DNA of 43,006 bases from Acidobacteriota bacterium. Its GTDB lineage: Bacteria > Acidobacteriota > Thermoanaerobaculia > UBA5066. Shown piece after piece: positions 32,606 to 39,376 of this stretch; position 1 is the first letter of the stretch; each line of letters opens with the position of its first letter. Made by a program: the position numbers and the translations under genes. The notes under the pieces are model-generated. The model saw only the letters and a list, made by a program, of their open reading frames with translations, searched no databases and was not told the origin of the DNA. The stretch is from assembly GCA_022711615.1 (NCBI GenBank), contig JAKLER010000004.1, forward strand, positions 1-43,006, in the 5' to 3' direction.

Positions 32606-33778
32606 ATGCCGCGTCGCTCCGCCCCTCTCCGGCTCGCCGGTCTCGCCGTTCTCGCCACCGTCGCTGCGCTCGCGCGGACCGCTCCGGCGCACGAGGTCCG
32701 CGTTCGCAGGCCGCTCCGGGTCCCCGACATCCCGGGCTTCGTCACGCTCCGCTGCGACTTCCACACGCACACGGTCTTCTCCGACGGCTCCGTCTGGCCC
32801 GACATCCGCTCCGAGGAGGCGTGGCGCGAGGGGTACGACGCGATCGCCATCACCGACCACATCGAGTACCAGCCGCACGAGGCGGACCTACCGACGAGCC
32901 ACGACCGCCCCTTCGAGATCGCCGCGCCGCTCGGGGAGAAGCTCGGGGTCCTCGTCGTCCGGGGCTCCGAGGTGACGCGGAAGATGCCGCCCGGCCACTT
33001 CAACGCGATCTTCCTGAAGACGTCGAAGCCGCTCGAAACCGTCGAGTGGAGGGACGCGCTGAGAGCGGCGCGGGCGCAGGGGGCCTTTCTCTTCTGGAAC
33101 CACCCCGGCTGGCGCGGGCAGCAGAAGGACGGCGTCGCGCGCTGGTACCCCGAGCACGACGAGATCCTCGCGGCCGGCCTGATGGACGGCATCGAGGTGG
33201 CGAACGACCGCGAGTACTACCCGGAAGCGCACGGTTGGGCGCTCGAGAAGGACCTCGCGATCCTCGCGAATTCCGACATCCACGACCCCTCGAACCTCGC
33301 CTGGCACGTCCACGAGGGGGACCGTCGCCCCGTCACGCTCGTCTTCGCGAAGGAGCGGAGCGAGGAGGGGATCCGCGAGGCGCTCTTCGCGCGGAGGACG
33401 GCCGCCTGGGCCGACGGGAAGCTCGCCGGGCGCGAGAAGGAGCTCCGGCCGCTCGTCGCCGCCGCCGTGACGATCGAGAACCCGAAGCTCGCCGTCCGCG
33501 CGGGCGACGAGGGATACGTGCGGCTCCGGAACGACTCCGACCTCCGCCTCGTCCTCGAGGGGGAGGGAGCGGCGGGCGAGGTCGTCGTCCCGGGGAAGCT
33601 CGTCGTCGCCGCGAACGGGACGAGCCTCCTCGAGGTGAGGGTCCCGAAGAGGACGGCCCCGGGCCCGCGGCGCCTCGAGCTCGTCTACGCCGTCTCGAAC
33701 GTGAGGCCGACGCCCGACGCGGGGCTCCCCTTCCCCGTCGCGATCGAGCTCGAGGTCCTCCCGCCGGCTCCGAAGTAG
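32606..33778 (+). CDS. Secreted PHP-domain metallophosphoesterase
   Basis: This 390-residue protein has a signal peptide (about residues 1-28) followed by a PHP (polymerase and histidinol phosphatase) domain. Metal ligands are visible in DFHTHTVFSDG, ITDHIEY, GSEVT, WNHPGW and NSDIHDPSN. The last 100 residues form a beta-rich domain. The closest described type appears to be exported Sb-PDE/CehA-McbA-like PHP phosphodiesterases that hydrolyse organic phosphodiesters outside the cytoplasm; the assignment is from motif layout only. GAGGAGG precedes the ATG at 32606. It is convergent with putP, with 9 bp between stops. Confidence 0.85.
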   Translation: MPRRSAPLRLAGLAVLATVAALARTAPAHEVRVRRPLRVPDIPGFVTLRCDFHTHTVFSDGSVWPDIRSEEAWREGYDAIAITDHIEYQPHEADLPTSHDRPFEIAAPLGEKLGVLVVRGSEVTRKMPPGHFNAIFLKTSKPLETVEWRDALRAARAQGAFLFWNHPGWRGQQKDGVARWYPEHDEILAAGLMDGIEVANDREYYPEAHGWALEKDLAILANSDIHDPSNLAWHVHEGDRRPVTLVFAKERSEEGIREALFARRTAAWADGKLAGREKELRPLVAAAVTIENPKLAVRAGDEGYVRLRNDSDLRLVLEGEGAAGEVVVPGKLVVAANGTSLLEVRVPKRTAPGPRRLELVYAVSNVRPTPDAGLPFPVAIELEVLPPAPK

Positions 33779-33787
33779 TCCCGGCGC

Positions 33788-35380
33788 TCAGCCCGGGAAG
33801 GTCCGCGCCTCGTCGAAGGCGTCTGTGACCTCCGCCGGCGGCGCGGGCGTCAGGCGGCTGACGACGGCGATCGCGAGCGAGGAGAGGAGAAACGCCGGGA
33901 GGAGCTCGTAGACGGCGAACGCGCCGCCGAGCGGCGCCAAGAGGTTCTTCCAGGCGACGACGGCGATCCCTCCGGTCAGCATCCCCGCGACGGCCCCCGC
34001 GAGCGTCGTCCGCCTCCAGAAGAGCGAGAAGAGGACGAGGGGCCCGAACGCGGCGCCGAGCCCGGCCCAGGCGTAGGAGACGACGCGGAAGATCGAGTCG
34101 TTCCCCGAGAGGGCGACGAGGATCCCGAAGGCGGTCACCGCGACCTGCGTGCCGCGCGCGAGTCCGAGGATCGACCGGTCCGAAAGCGGCTCGGCCCGGA
34201 AGTTCGGAACGAGGTCGTTCGCGAGCGAGGAGGAGGCGATGAGCATGTAGGAATCGGCCGAGCTGATCGAGGCGGCGACGATGCCGGAGAGGACCAGCCC
34301 GGCGAGGAGCGGCGGGAAGAAGTCGACCGCGAGGTGGATGAAGATCGTCTCCGCCGCGCTCGCCGTCAGGAGCCGGGCGGGCATCAGGGCGCGGCCGATC
34401 AGGCCGATGCCGACCGCGGCGAGGAGCGAGACGACGCACCAGGTGACCGCGATCGCGCGGGCGCGCGCGACCATCGCGGGCTTCTCGATCGCCATGAATC
34501 GGAGAAGGACCTGCGGCATCCCGAAGTACCCGAGGCCCCAGGCGAGGCAGGAGAGGATCGCGAGGAAGCCGTAGCCGACTCCGGGACCAAACGCGGGGAC
34601 CCCGCCGACGAGCGCCTGCGCGTTCCCGGCTGCGGCGGTCACGACCGCTCCGGCGGCGTCGAGCGGCGTCGCGACGCCGAAGAGGTCGGTGAAGCGCGGG
34701 ATCGCCCCGAGCTCGGCGAGGAGCGCTCCGACGCCGCCCGCCTTCGCCGTCCCGACCGAAAGGACGAGGACGAGGGCGCAGAACATGAGCGTCCCCTGGA
34801 TGAAGTCGGACATCGTCTCGGCGAGGAAGCCGCCGATGAACGTGTAGGCGAGGACGAAGAGCGCGCCGAAGACGACCATCCGCGCGTAGAAGCCCTCCAT
34901 GCCGAGGACGTAGCCGAAGAGCTTCCCGAACGTGACGAACTGGGCGCCGACGTAGATCGAGAAGAAGAAGAGGAGCATTCCCGCGGCGATCGTCGAGAGG
35001 AGGCGCCGGTCGTCGTGGAAGCGGGCGCTGAAGAACGCCGGGAGCGTGAACGCGTTCCCCGCGACGATCGAGTGGGCCCTGAGGCGCCGCGCGACGAGGC
35101 TCCAGCAGGCGAACGTGCCGAGGGCGAGGCCGATCGCGGTCCAGGCCGCCTCGCCCGCCCCCGCGAAGTAGGCGACGCCCGGAAGCCCCATGAGGAGCCA
35201 GCCGCTCATGTCGGAGGCCTCCGCGCTCATCGCGGCGACCCACGGCCCGAGGCCGCGCTCCCCGAGGAAGTAGGCCTCGGCGCTCCGGGCGCTGCGCCTC
35301 GAGTACCAGAGGCCGACGCCGATCGTGAGCGCCAGGTAGGCGCCCATCGCTGTGAGGAGGAGGGCCTTGTCCGAGGGCAT
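33788..35380 (-). CDS. putP: Sodium/solute symporter, PutP-like (SSS family)
   Basis: This 530-residue protein has about 13 membrane helices of LeuT fold. Signature stretches include FLGERGLGPWVAAMSAEASDM, GWLLMGLPG, AYTFIGGFLAETMSDFIQG and the Na2-site helix GIVAASISSADSYML. The sequence most resembles sodium/proline symporters. No proline-catabolism gene is adjacent, so the substrate is inferred. The ATG at 35380 has no Shine-Dalgarno; instead an inverted repeat CCCGATTATCGGG (35382-35394) sits immediately before it and contains a GATAAT box, hinting at a leaderless or repressor-controlled start. A strong hairpin upstream separates it from the DUF2202 gene. Confidence 0.9.
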   Translation of the reverse strand: MPSDKALLLTAMGAYLALTIGVGLWYSRRSARSAEAYFLGERGLGPWVAAMSAEASDMSGWLLMGLPGVAYFAGAGEAAWTAIGLALGTFACWSLVARRLRAHSIVAGNAFTLPAFFSARFHDDRRLLSTIAAGMLLFFFSIYVGAQFVTFGKLFGYVLGMEGFYARMVVFGALFVLAYTFIGGFLAETMSDFIQGTLMFCALVLVLSVGTAKAGGVGALLAELGAIPRFTDLFGVATPLDAAGAVVTAAAGNAQALVGGVPAFGPGVGYGFLAILSCLAWGLGYFGMPQVLLRFMAIEKPAMVARARAIAVTWCVVSLLAAVGIGLIGRALMPARLLTASAAETIFIHLAVDFFPPLLAGLVLSGIVAASISSADSYMLIASSSLANDLVPNFRAEPLSDRSILGLARGTQVAVTAFGILVALSGNDSIFRVVSYAWAGLGAAFGPLVLFSLFWRRTTLAGAVAGMLTGGIAVVAWKNLLAPLGGAFAVYELLPAFLLSSLAIAVVSRLTPAPPAEVTDAFDEARTFPG

Positions 35381-35437
35381 TCCCGATTATCGGGTCTGCC
35401 CGCGGCGGGACGGCCGCCGCAGGCCGCAGACGCGGAA

Positions 35438-35466
35438 CGGGGAGAGAAGGAAACCTTCTCCCCCCG
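35438..35466 (-). terminator. Terminator-like hairpin after the DUF2202 gene
   Basis: Arms 35438-35450 and 35454-35466 pair over 13 bp with a single mismatch around a three-base loop (TTT in the minus-strand transcript). It lies 40 bp after the DUF2202 stop and before putP. No long T-tract follows, but the stem is among the strongest in the window. Confidence 0.6.
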
Positions 35467-35506
35467 TCCGTCCTCGGGCCGCGAAAGGCGCGGCGCGCCG
35501 TTGCGT

Positions 35507-36379
35507 CTACCGGTTGGGGCAGCCGGCGCCCGTGCCGTCGCCGGGGCCGAAGCCCGCTCCCGGACCGGTGCCAGCGCCCGGCCCCGTCCCGTCGCACGTC
35601 CCGGTGCCGTTCCCGGCGCCCGCTCCCGGCCCGCGACCACGGCCCATCCGCCCGAGACCCGGTCCGGTCCCCGGCAGGAGCTTGCCGATCTCGTCGACCG
35701 CGCCCCGCTCCCGAGGGGCGGCGAGGATCGCCGCCACGTCGTCGGCCGGGAGGTACCGGGCGGCGTAGGGAGCGCCGAGCGCCTGGAGGCGACCGGCGAA
35801 GGCGCGGAGGTGATTGCGCGAACCCTTCGCGAGGTTCTGCATCACGGCGTCGACGTCCCGGTTGTCGGAGGCGGCGAGCGCCTTCGCGAGATCGGCGAGG
35901 TCGAGGTCCTCGATCGTCGCGCCGACCTTCAGCGCTTCGACGAGAGAGACCTTCCCCTTCGCCACGAGGTCGGTGTAGAGCGCCGCGAGCCGCGCGTCCT
36001 CGAACTCGCCGGGCGCCGTCGCGGCGGCCGGGTCGGCCAGCTCGTAGCGGTCGAGGAGGAGCTTCACGAGGTCCATGTGCCGCTGCTCCGCGGCGGCGAT
36101 ATTCGCGAACGCGCGGTCGCCGTGGGCGGCGAAGAGCGCGCGGTAGACGTCGCGGGCGAGCTTCTCCTCTTCGCGGAGGAACGCGATCTCCGCGGCCTCG
36201 GCGGAGCCGAGCGGCTCCTTCGGAAGCGAGGCGAAGTACGTCACGAAGGGGCTCGCCGCGGGCGCAGCGGGCGCACCCGCGCCGGCGCCCGGGCCGTTCC
36301 CCTGGCCTCCGCGGGGACCGGGCTGGGCGAGGAGCGGCGTCGCGAGGAGGAGGGCGGCGAGGAGAGCGGTCTTCTTCAT
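35507..36379 (-). CDS. DUF2202 ferritin-like secreted protein with Gly-rich tail
   Basis: This 290-residue protein has a signal peptide (LLLATPLLA-QPG, residues 1-18) and a Gly/Pro-rich segment. A four-helix ferritin-like domain of the DUF2202 family follows (about 50-210), with carboxylate/His pattern REEEKLARDVY and AAEQRHMDLVKLLLDRY. The final 60 residues are Gly/Thr/Pro repeats (GTGPGAGTGPGAGFGPG) with two Cys. The function of DUF2202 is not known; metal binding by the EE-xx-H residues is inferred. AAGGAG precedes the ATG. It is downstream of a histidine kinase/NtrC-type pair and may be their target. Confidence 0.85.
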   Translation of the reverse strand: MKKTALLAALLLATPLLAQPGPRGGQGNGPGAGAGAPAAPAASPFVTYFASLPKEPLGSAEAAEIAFLREEEKLARDVYRALFAAHGDRAFANIAAAEQRHMDLVKLLLDRYELADPAAATAPGEFEDARLAALYTDLVAKGKVSLVEALKVGATIEDLDLADLAKALAASDNRDVDAVMQNLAKGSRNHLRAFAGRLQALGAPYAARYLPADDVAAILAAPRERGAVDEIGKLLPGTGPGLGRMGRGRGPGAGAGNGTGTCDGTGPGAGTGPGAGFGPGDGTGAGCPNR

Positions 36380-36536
36380 GTTCGGCTCCTTGATCGGTGC
36401 TGGCGGCCACGGTCTCGGGCCGCCTCGTCGCCCCTCATCCACGCCCGGTGCCAGCCGTCGCACGCGGGGGCGGAGCGCAGCGAAGTGATTCAGGCGGAGC
36501 GACTTTCCCGCCGCCGCCGGCCATCTCGGAGAGGTC

Positions 36537-36561
36537 CGGGACTGCAAAGTCCGCAGTCCCG
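36537..36561. promoter_or_regulatory. 25-bp dyad upstream of the DUF2202 gene
   Basis: CGGGACTGC and GCAGTCCCG are perfect 9-bp inverted arms separated by 7 bp, and the spacer contains a third AGTCC half-site. It is about 160-180 bp upstream of the DUF2202 start, a distance usual for enhancer-type sites of NtrC-family activators. It does not match the dyads near 39190. Confidence 0.5.
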
Positions 36562-36605
36562 CTGCACGGGCGCTGCAGGGGCGCCCGTCCCTCCCGGAGA
36601 AGGGC

Positions 36606-37880
36606 TCAGCCCATCCCCCACTGCTTGAGGCGGTAGTAGAGCGTCCGCACCGAGATGCCGAGGAGCTTCGCGGCCTCCTCGCGCTTCCCTCCGGTTCGCC
36701 GGAGCGCCGCGAGGAGCGCCTCCCGCTCGCGGTGGGCGCGGTCGAGCGGCGCGAACGCCGACGAGGCCGGGGCGAGGCCGAGGTCGGCGCCGCGAATCGG
36801 CTCTCCTCCCCGGACGACGACCGCCCGCTCGAGGACGTTCCTCAGCTCCCGGACGTTCCCCGGCCAGGCGTGCGCCGAGAGGGCCGCGAGGGCGTCGTCC
36901 GCGAGCGAGGGGACGGGCACCCCGTGCCGCGCGGCGAGCCGCTGGGCGAAGTGCCTCGCGAGGAGCGGCACGTCGTCCGGCCGCTCGCGAAGCGGCGGGA
37001 CGTTCACGACGACGACGGCGAGGCGGAAGAAGAGGTCCTGCCGGAACCCGTCCTCCTCCGTCTCGCGGGTGAGGTCGCGGTTCGTGGCGGCGACGAGCCG
37101 GACGTCGACCGGCAGGTCCCGGCTCCCCCCGAGCCGCCGCACGACCCGCTCCTCGAGGACCCGGAGGAGCTTCGACTGGAGCCCGACCGGCAGCTCCCCC
37201 ACCTCGTCGAGGAAGAGCGTCCCGCCGGAGGCTTCCTCGAAGCGCCCGGCGCGCGCCTGGTCGGCGCCCGTGAACGCGCCCCGCTCCGCCCCGAAGAGCT
37301 CGCTCTCGGCGAGCGTCTCGGGGAGCGCCGCCGCGTTTACCGCGACGAAGGGCCCCTTCGCGCGGGGCGAGCGGGCGTGGAGCCGGCGGGCGACGAGCTC
37401 CTTCCCCGTCCCCGACTCGCCGGTCACGAGGACGGCGACGTCCCGCGGCGCGACCCGGTCGACGAGCTCGAGCAGCTCCTTCATCGCGGGGTCGGCCGTC
37501 ACGAGCTCGCCGTCGTCCTCGCGCGGCTGGAGGCTCGCGACGAGGTCGACGAGCGCCTCCGGCGACGGCAGCGGCTTCGTGATGTAGTCGGCGGCGCCGA
37601 GCCGGACCGCCTCCACCGCCTCCGGGATCGAGCCGTGGGCGGTCAGGACGACGACCGGTGGCGGCGAGGTCCGTGCGCGGACGCGCCGGAGGAGCTCGAG
37701 GCCGTCGACCACCGGCATCCTCCGGTCGGTCAGGACGAGGTCGAAGCTCGTCCTCTCGAGGAAAGCCAGGGCCTCCGCTCCGTCCCGCGCTTCGGTGACG
37801 CCGTGCCCCGCTCCCTCGAGGATGTCGCGCAGGAGCGCGCGAAACGAGGGCTCGTCGTCGACGACGAGAAGGCGCGCCAC
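36606..37880 (-). CDS. NtrC-family sigma54-dependent response regulator
   Basis: This 424-residue protein has a receiver (1-118; D52 in LTDRRMPVVDG, TAHG, K in TKPLP), a sigma54 AAA+ domain (about 130-350; GESGTGKE, ESELFGAERGAFTGAD, GGTLFLDEVGE, WPGNVREL) and a Fis-type DNA-binding helix pair (GKREEAAKLLGISVRTLYYRL). The GTG start at 37880 is separated from the kinase stop by one base, so kinase and regulator are one operon of the ZraSR/AtoSC type. Phosphorylation at D52 should trigger oligomerisation and activation of sigma54 promoters. The best candidate target is the molybdoenzyme operon beginning at 39377, whose divergent upstream region carries a sigma54 box and tandem dyads. Confidence 0.93.
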   Translation of the reverse strand: MARLLVVDDEPSFRALLRDILEGAGHGVTEARDGAEALAFLERTSFDLVLTDRRMPVVDGLELLRRVRARTSPPPVVVLTAHGSIPEAVEAVRLGAADYITKPLPSPEALVDLVASLQPREDDGELVTADPAMKELLELVDRVAPRDVAVLVTGESGTGKELVARRLHARSPRAKGPFVAVNAAALPETLAESELFGAERGAFTGADQARAGRFEEASGGTLFLDEVGELPVGLQSKLLRVLEERVVRRLGGSRDLPVDVRLVAATNRDLTRETEEDGFRQDLFFRLAVVVVNVPPLRERPDDVPLLARHFAQRLAARHGVPVPSLADDALAALSAHAWPGNVRELRNVLERAVVVRGGEPIRGADLGLAPASSAFAPLDRAHREREALLAALRRTGGKREEAAKLLGISVRTLYYRLKQWGMG

Positions 37881-37881
37881 G

Positions 37882-39117
37882 TCAGGCTCCCTCTCCGGGC
37901 AGCGCGAGCGTCGCGACGCAGCCGCCCCCGGAACGCGGCGCGAGGGACGCGGCGCCGCCGTTCGCCGTCGCCAGCGACCGGACGATGGCGAGACCGAGGC
38001 CGGTCCCGTCGGGACGCGACGTCACGTACGGCTCGAACGCGCTCGCCGGATCGAGGTCGAGGCCCGGCCCCCGGTCGGCGACCTCGACGACCGCCCGGTT
38101 CCCTTCGGCCCGGACCGTCACCTCGAGCGTTCCGTTCGGGTCGAAGGCGCGGGCGTTCGCGAGGAGCTCCTCCAGGATCGTCTCGACGTGCTCCCGGTCG
38201 GCGCGCACCGGGACCGGCCGGTCGGCGCGGACGGCCACCGCTGCCGCGGTCCCTTCGCCGCCGCGCGAGGCGACCTCGCGGGCGAGCGCGGCGAGGTCGA
38301 ACGAGACGGGCTGCGGGTCGGGCGGGCGCGCGAAGTCGAGGAGCCGGGAGAGGATCGTCTCCATCCGCTCGCTGGCGGTCACGATCCGCACGACGCGCTC
38401 CCGTTCGCTCTCCGGCACGCGCCCGTCGAGGAGCTGGGCCGTCCCCTTCACGACCGCGAGCGGGTTCCGGAGGCGATGCGCGAGGCCGGCCCCCGCCCTC
38501 GCGATGGTTGCGAGACGCTGACCTTCGGCCTCGGCCGCCTCCCTCCTCGCTCGCTCGGCGAGGCCCCGGGCGGCGACGAGCGCGAGGCCGACGAGGGCCA
38601 GCGCCGCGGCGGCGCCGCCGGCGAGGACGAGCCCGGCGAGGGCCGGGGCGCGACCCAGCGCGGGCGAAGGCCGCAGCCGAAGTCGGATCGGCGGCATTCC
38701 CCGCCCCGCGCCCGGACCGGGTCCCCGTCCGCCCATGAAGCCGGCTCCGGAGCCCGGCTCCGCCCCGAGCAGGGCCGGCCTCCACTCGCGACCGAGCGCC
38801 GCCGTTACCTCGTAGCCGTCCGTCGAGTCCACGCCGGCGCTGGCCAGGACGCCTGAGGGTCCGACGATTGCCGCCCCGTCGACGGACGCCCCGTACCGCG
38901 ACAGGAACTCCTGGAGAACGGTCGACGCCTCCTCGGGCGTCGCGCCCCGCAGGCTCGCCTCGAGCTCGTGCGCCGCCCGCGAGAGGACGCCGTCGCGCAC
39001 CGCCGCGTCCCGCTGCCGAAGCGTTCGCGACGCCAGGCCGGCCGTCCCGAGAAGCGCCGAGGCGAAGACGACGGCGAGGGCGACGATCCAGACCGGCGTG
39101 CGGCTCGAGCGGATCAC
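37882..39117 (-). CDS. Membrane sensor histidine kinase of the NtrC-type pair
   Basis: This protein of about 411 residues has a first membrane helix (TPVWIVALAVVFASALLG), a periplasmic sensor of about 130 residues, a second helix (LAGLVLAGGAAAALALVGLAL), then HisKA with H214 in LAHRLRNPLAVV and HATPase (ELLANARAF, DRGPGLDL, GTGLGLAIV). The periplasmic loop contains a Gly/Pro/Arg-rich stretch (GGRGPGPGAGRGMPP) resembling the low-complexity tail of the DUF2202 protein downstream. The GTG at 39117 is placed just before the first membrane helix. Its GAGGAA is very close to it, and the frame stays open to an ATG at 39240, so the start is uncertain. Confidence 0.85.
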   Translation of the reverse strand: MIRSSRTPVWIVALAVVFASALLGTAGLASRTLRQRDAAVRDGVLSRAAHELEASLRGATPEEASTVLQEFLSRYGASVDGAAIVGPSGVLASAGVDSTDGYEVTAALGREWRPALLGAEPGSGAGFMGGRGPGPGAGRGMPPIRLRLRPSPALGRAPALAGLVLAGGAAAALALVGLALVAARGLAERARREAAEAEGQRLATIARAGAGLAHRLRNPLAVVKGTAQLLDGRVPESERERVVRIVTASERMETILSRLLDFARPPDPQPVSFDLAALAREVASRGGEGTAAAVAVRADRPVPVRADREHVETILEELLANARAFDPNGTLEVTVRAEGNRAVVEVADRGPGLDLDPASAFEPYVTSRPDGTGLGLAIVRSLATANGGAASLAPRSGGGCVATLALPGEGA

Positions 39118-39183
39118 TTCCTCATCGTACGGGAGCCGGCCCCGCCCGGCGACCCGTCCGCATCCCGGCGGAAGAGGGTATCC

Positions 39184-39236
39184 GCGCGAAACACCGTGTT
39201 TCATTCGGGGCGCCACAGCGCGAAACATCCTGTCGC
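39184..39236 (+). promoter_or_regulatory. Two tandem enhancer-like dyads upstream of the molybdoenzyme operon
   Basis: Site 1 (39184-39202) is GCGCGAAACACCGTGTTTC, including a perfect GAAACAC/GTGTTTC inverted repeat. Site 2 (39218-39236) begins with the same ten bases and is a weaker dyad (GCGAAACA-TCC-TGTCGC). They are 34 bp apart, about three helical turns, and lie about 115 and 150 bp before the predicted transcription start. This is the classic layout of NtrC-type activator sites. A further palindrome GTCGCAGCGAC lies at 39251-39261. Confidence 0.6.
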
Positions 39237-39320
39237 ACATGAATGAACTTGTCGCAGCGACGATCTCTCAGGTTCGCGCCGACAGCGTTGCAGAGCAGCA
39301 TTCTCGGGCCTGACGCCTCC

Positions 39321-39336
39321 TGGCGCGTTTCTTGAT
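39321..39336 (+). promoter_or_regulatory. Sigma54-like promoter of the molybdoenzyme operon
   Basis: TGGCGCGTTTCTTGAT matches the sigma54 consensus TGGCACGNNNNTTGCW at all but two defined positions, with the -24 GG and the correct spacing to TTG. The start of transcription would be near 39347, about 30 nt before the ATG, leaving room for the GGAGG ribosome site. The -12 C is replaced by A, so the match is not perfect. Confidence 0.6.
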
Positions 39337-39376
39337 ATCGGGCCGGCGGCGATCTTCCAGACCACCGGAGGCGAAG

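Noticed and set aside
36437-36453. Sigma54 promoter before the DUF2202 gene (TGGCACC on the minus strand)
   Set aside because: The -24 element is good but the -12 region reads GTGGA instead of TTGCA; two key positions fail.
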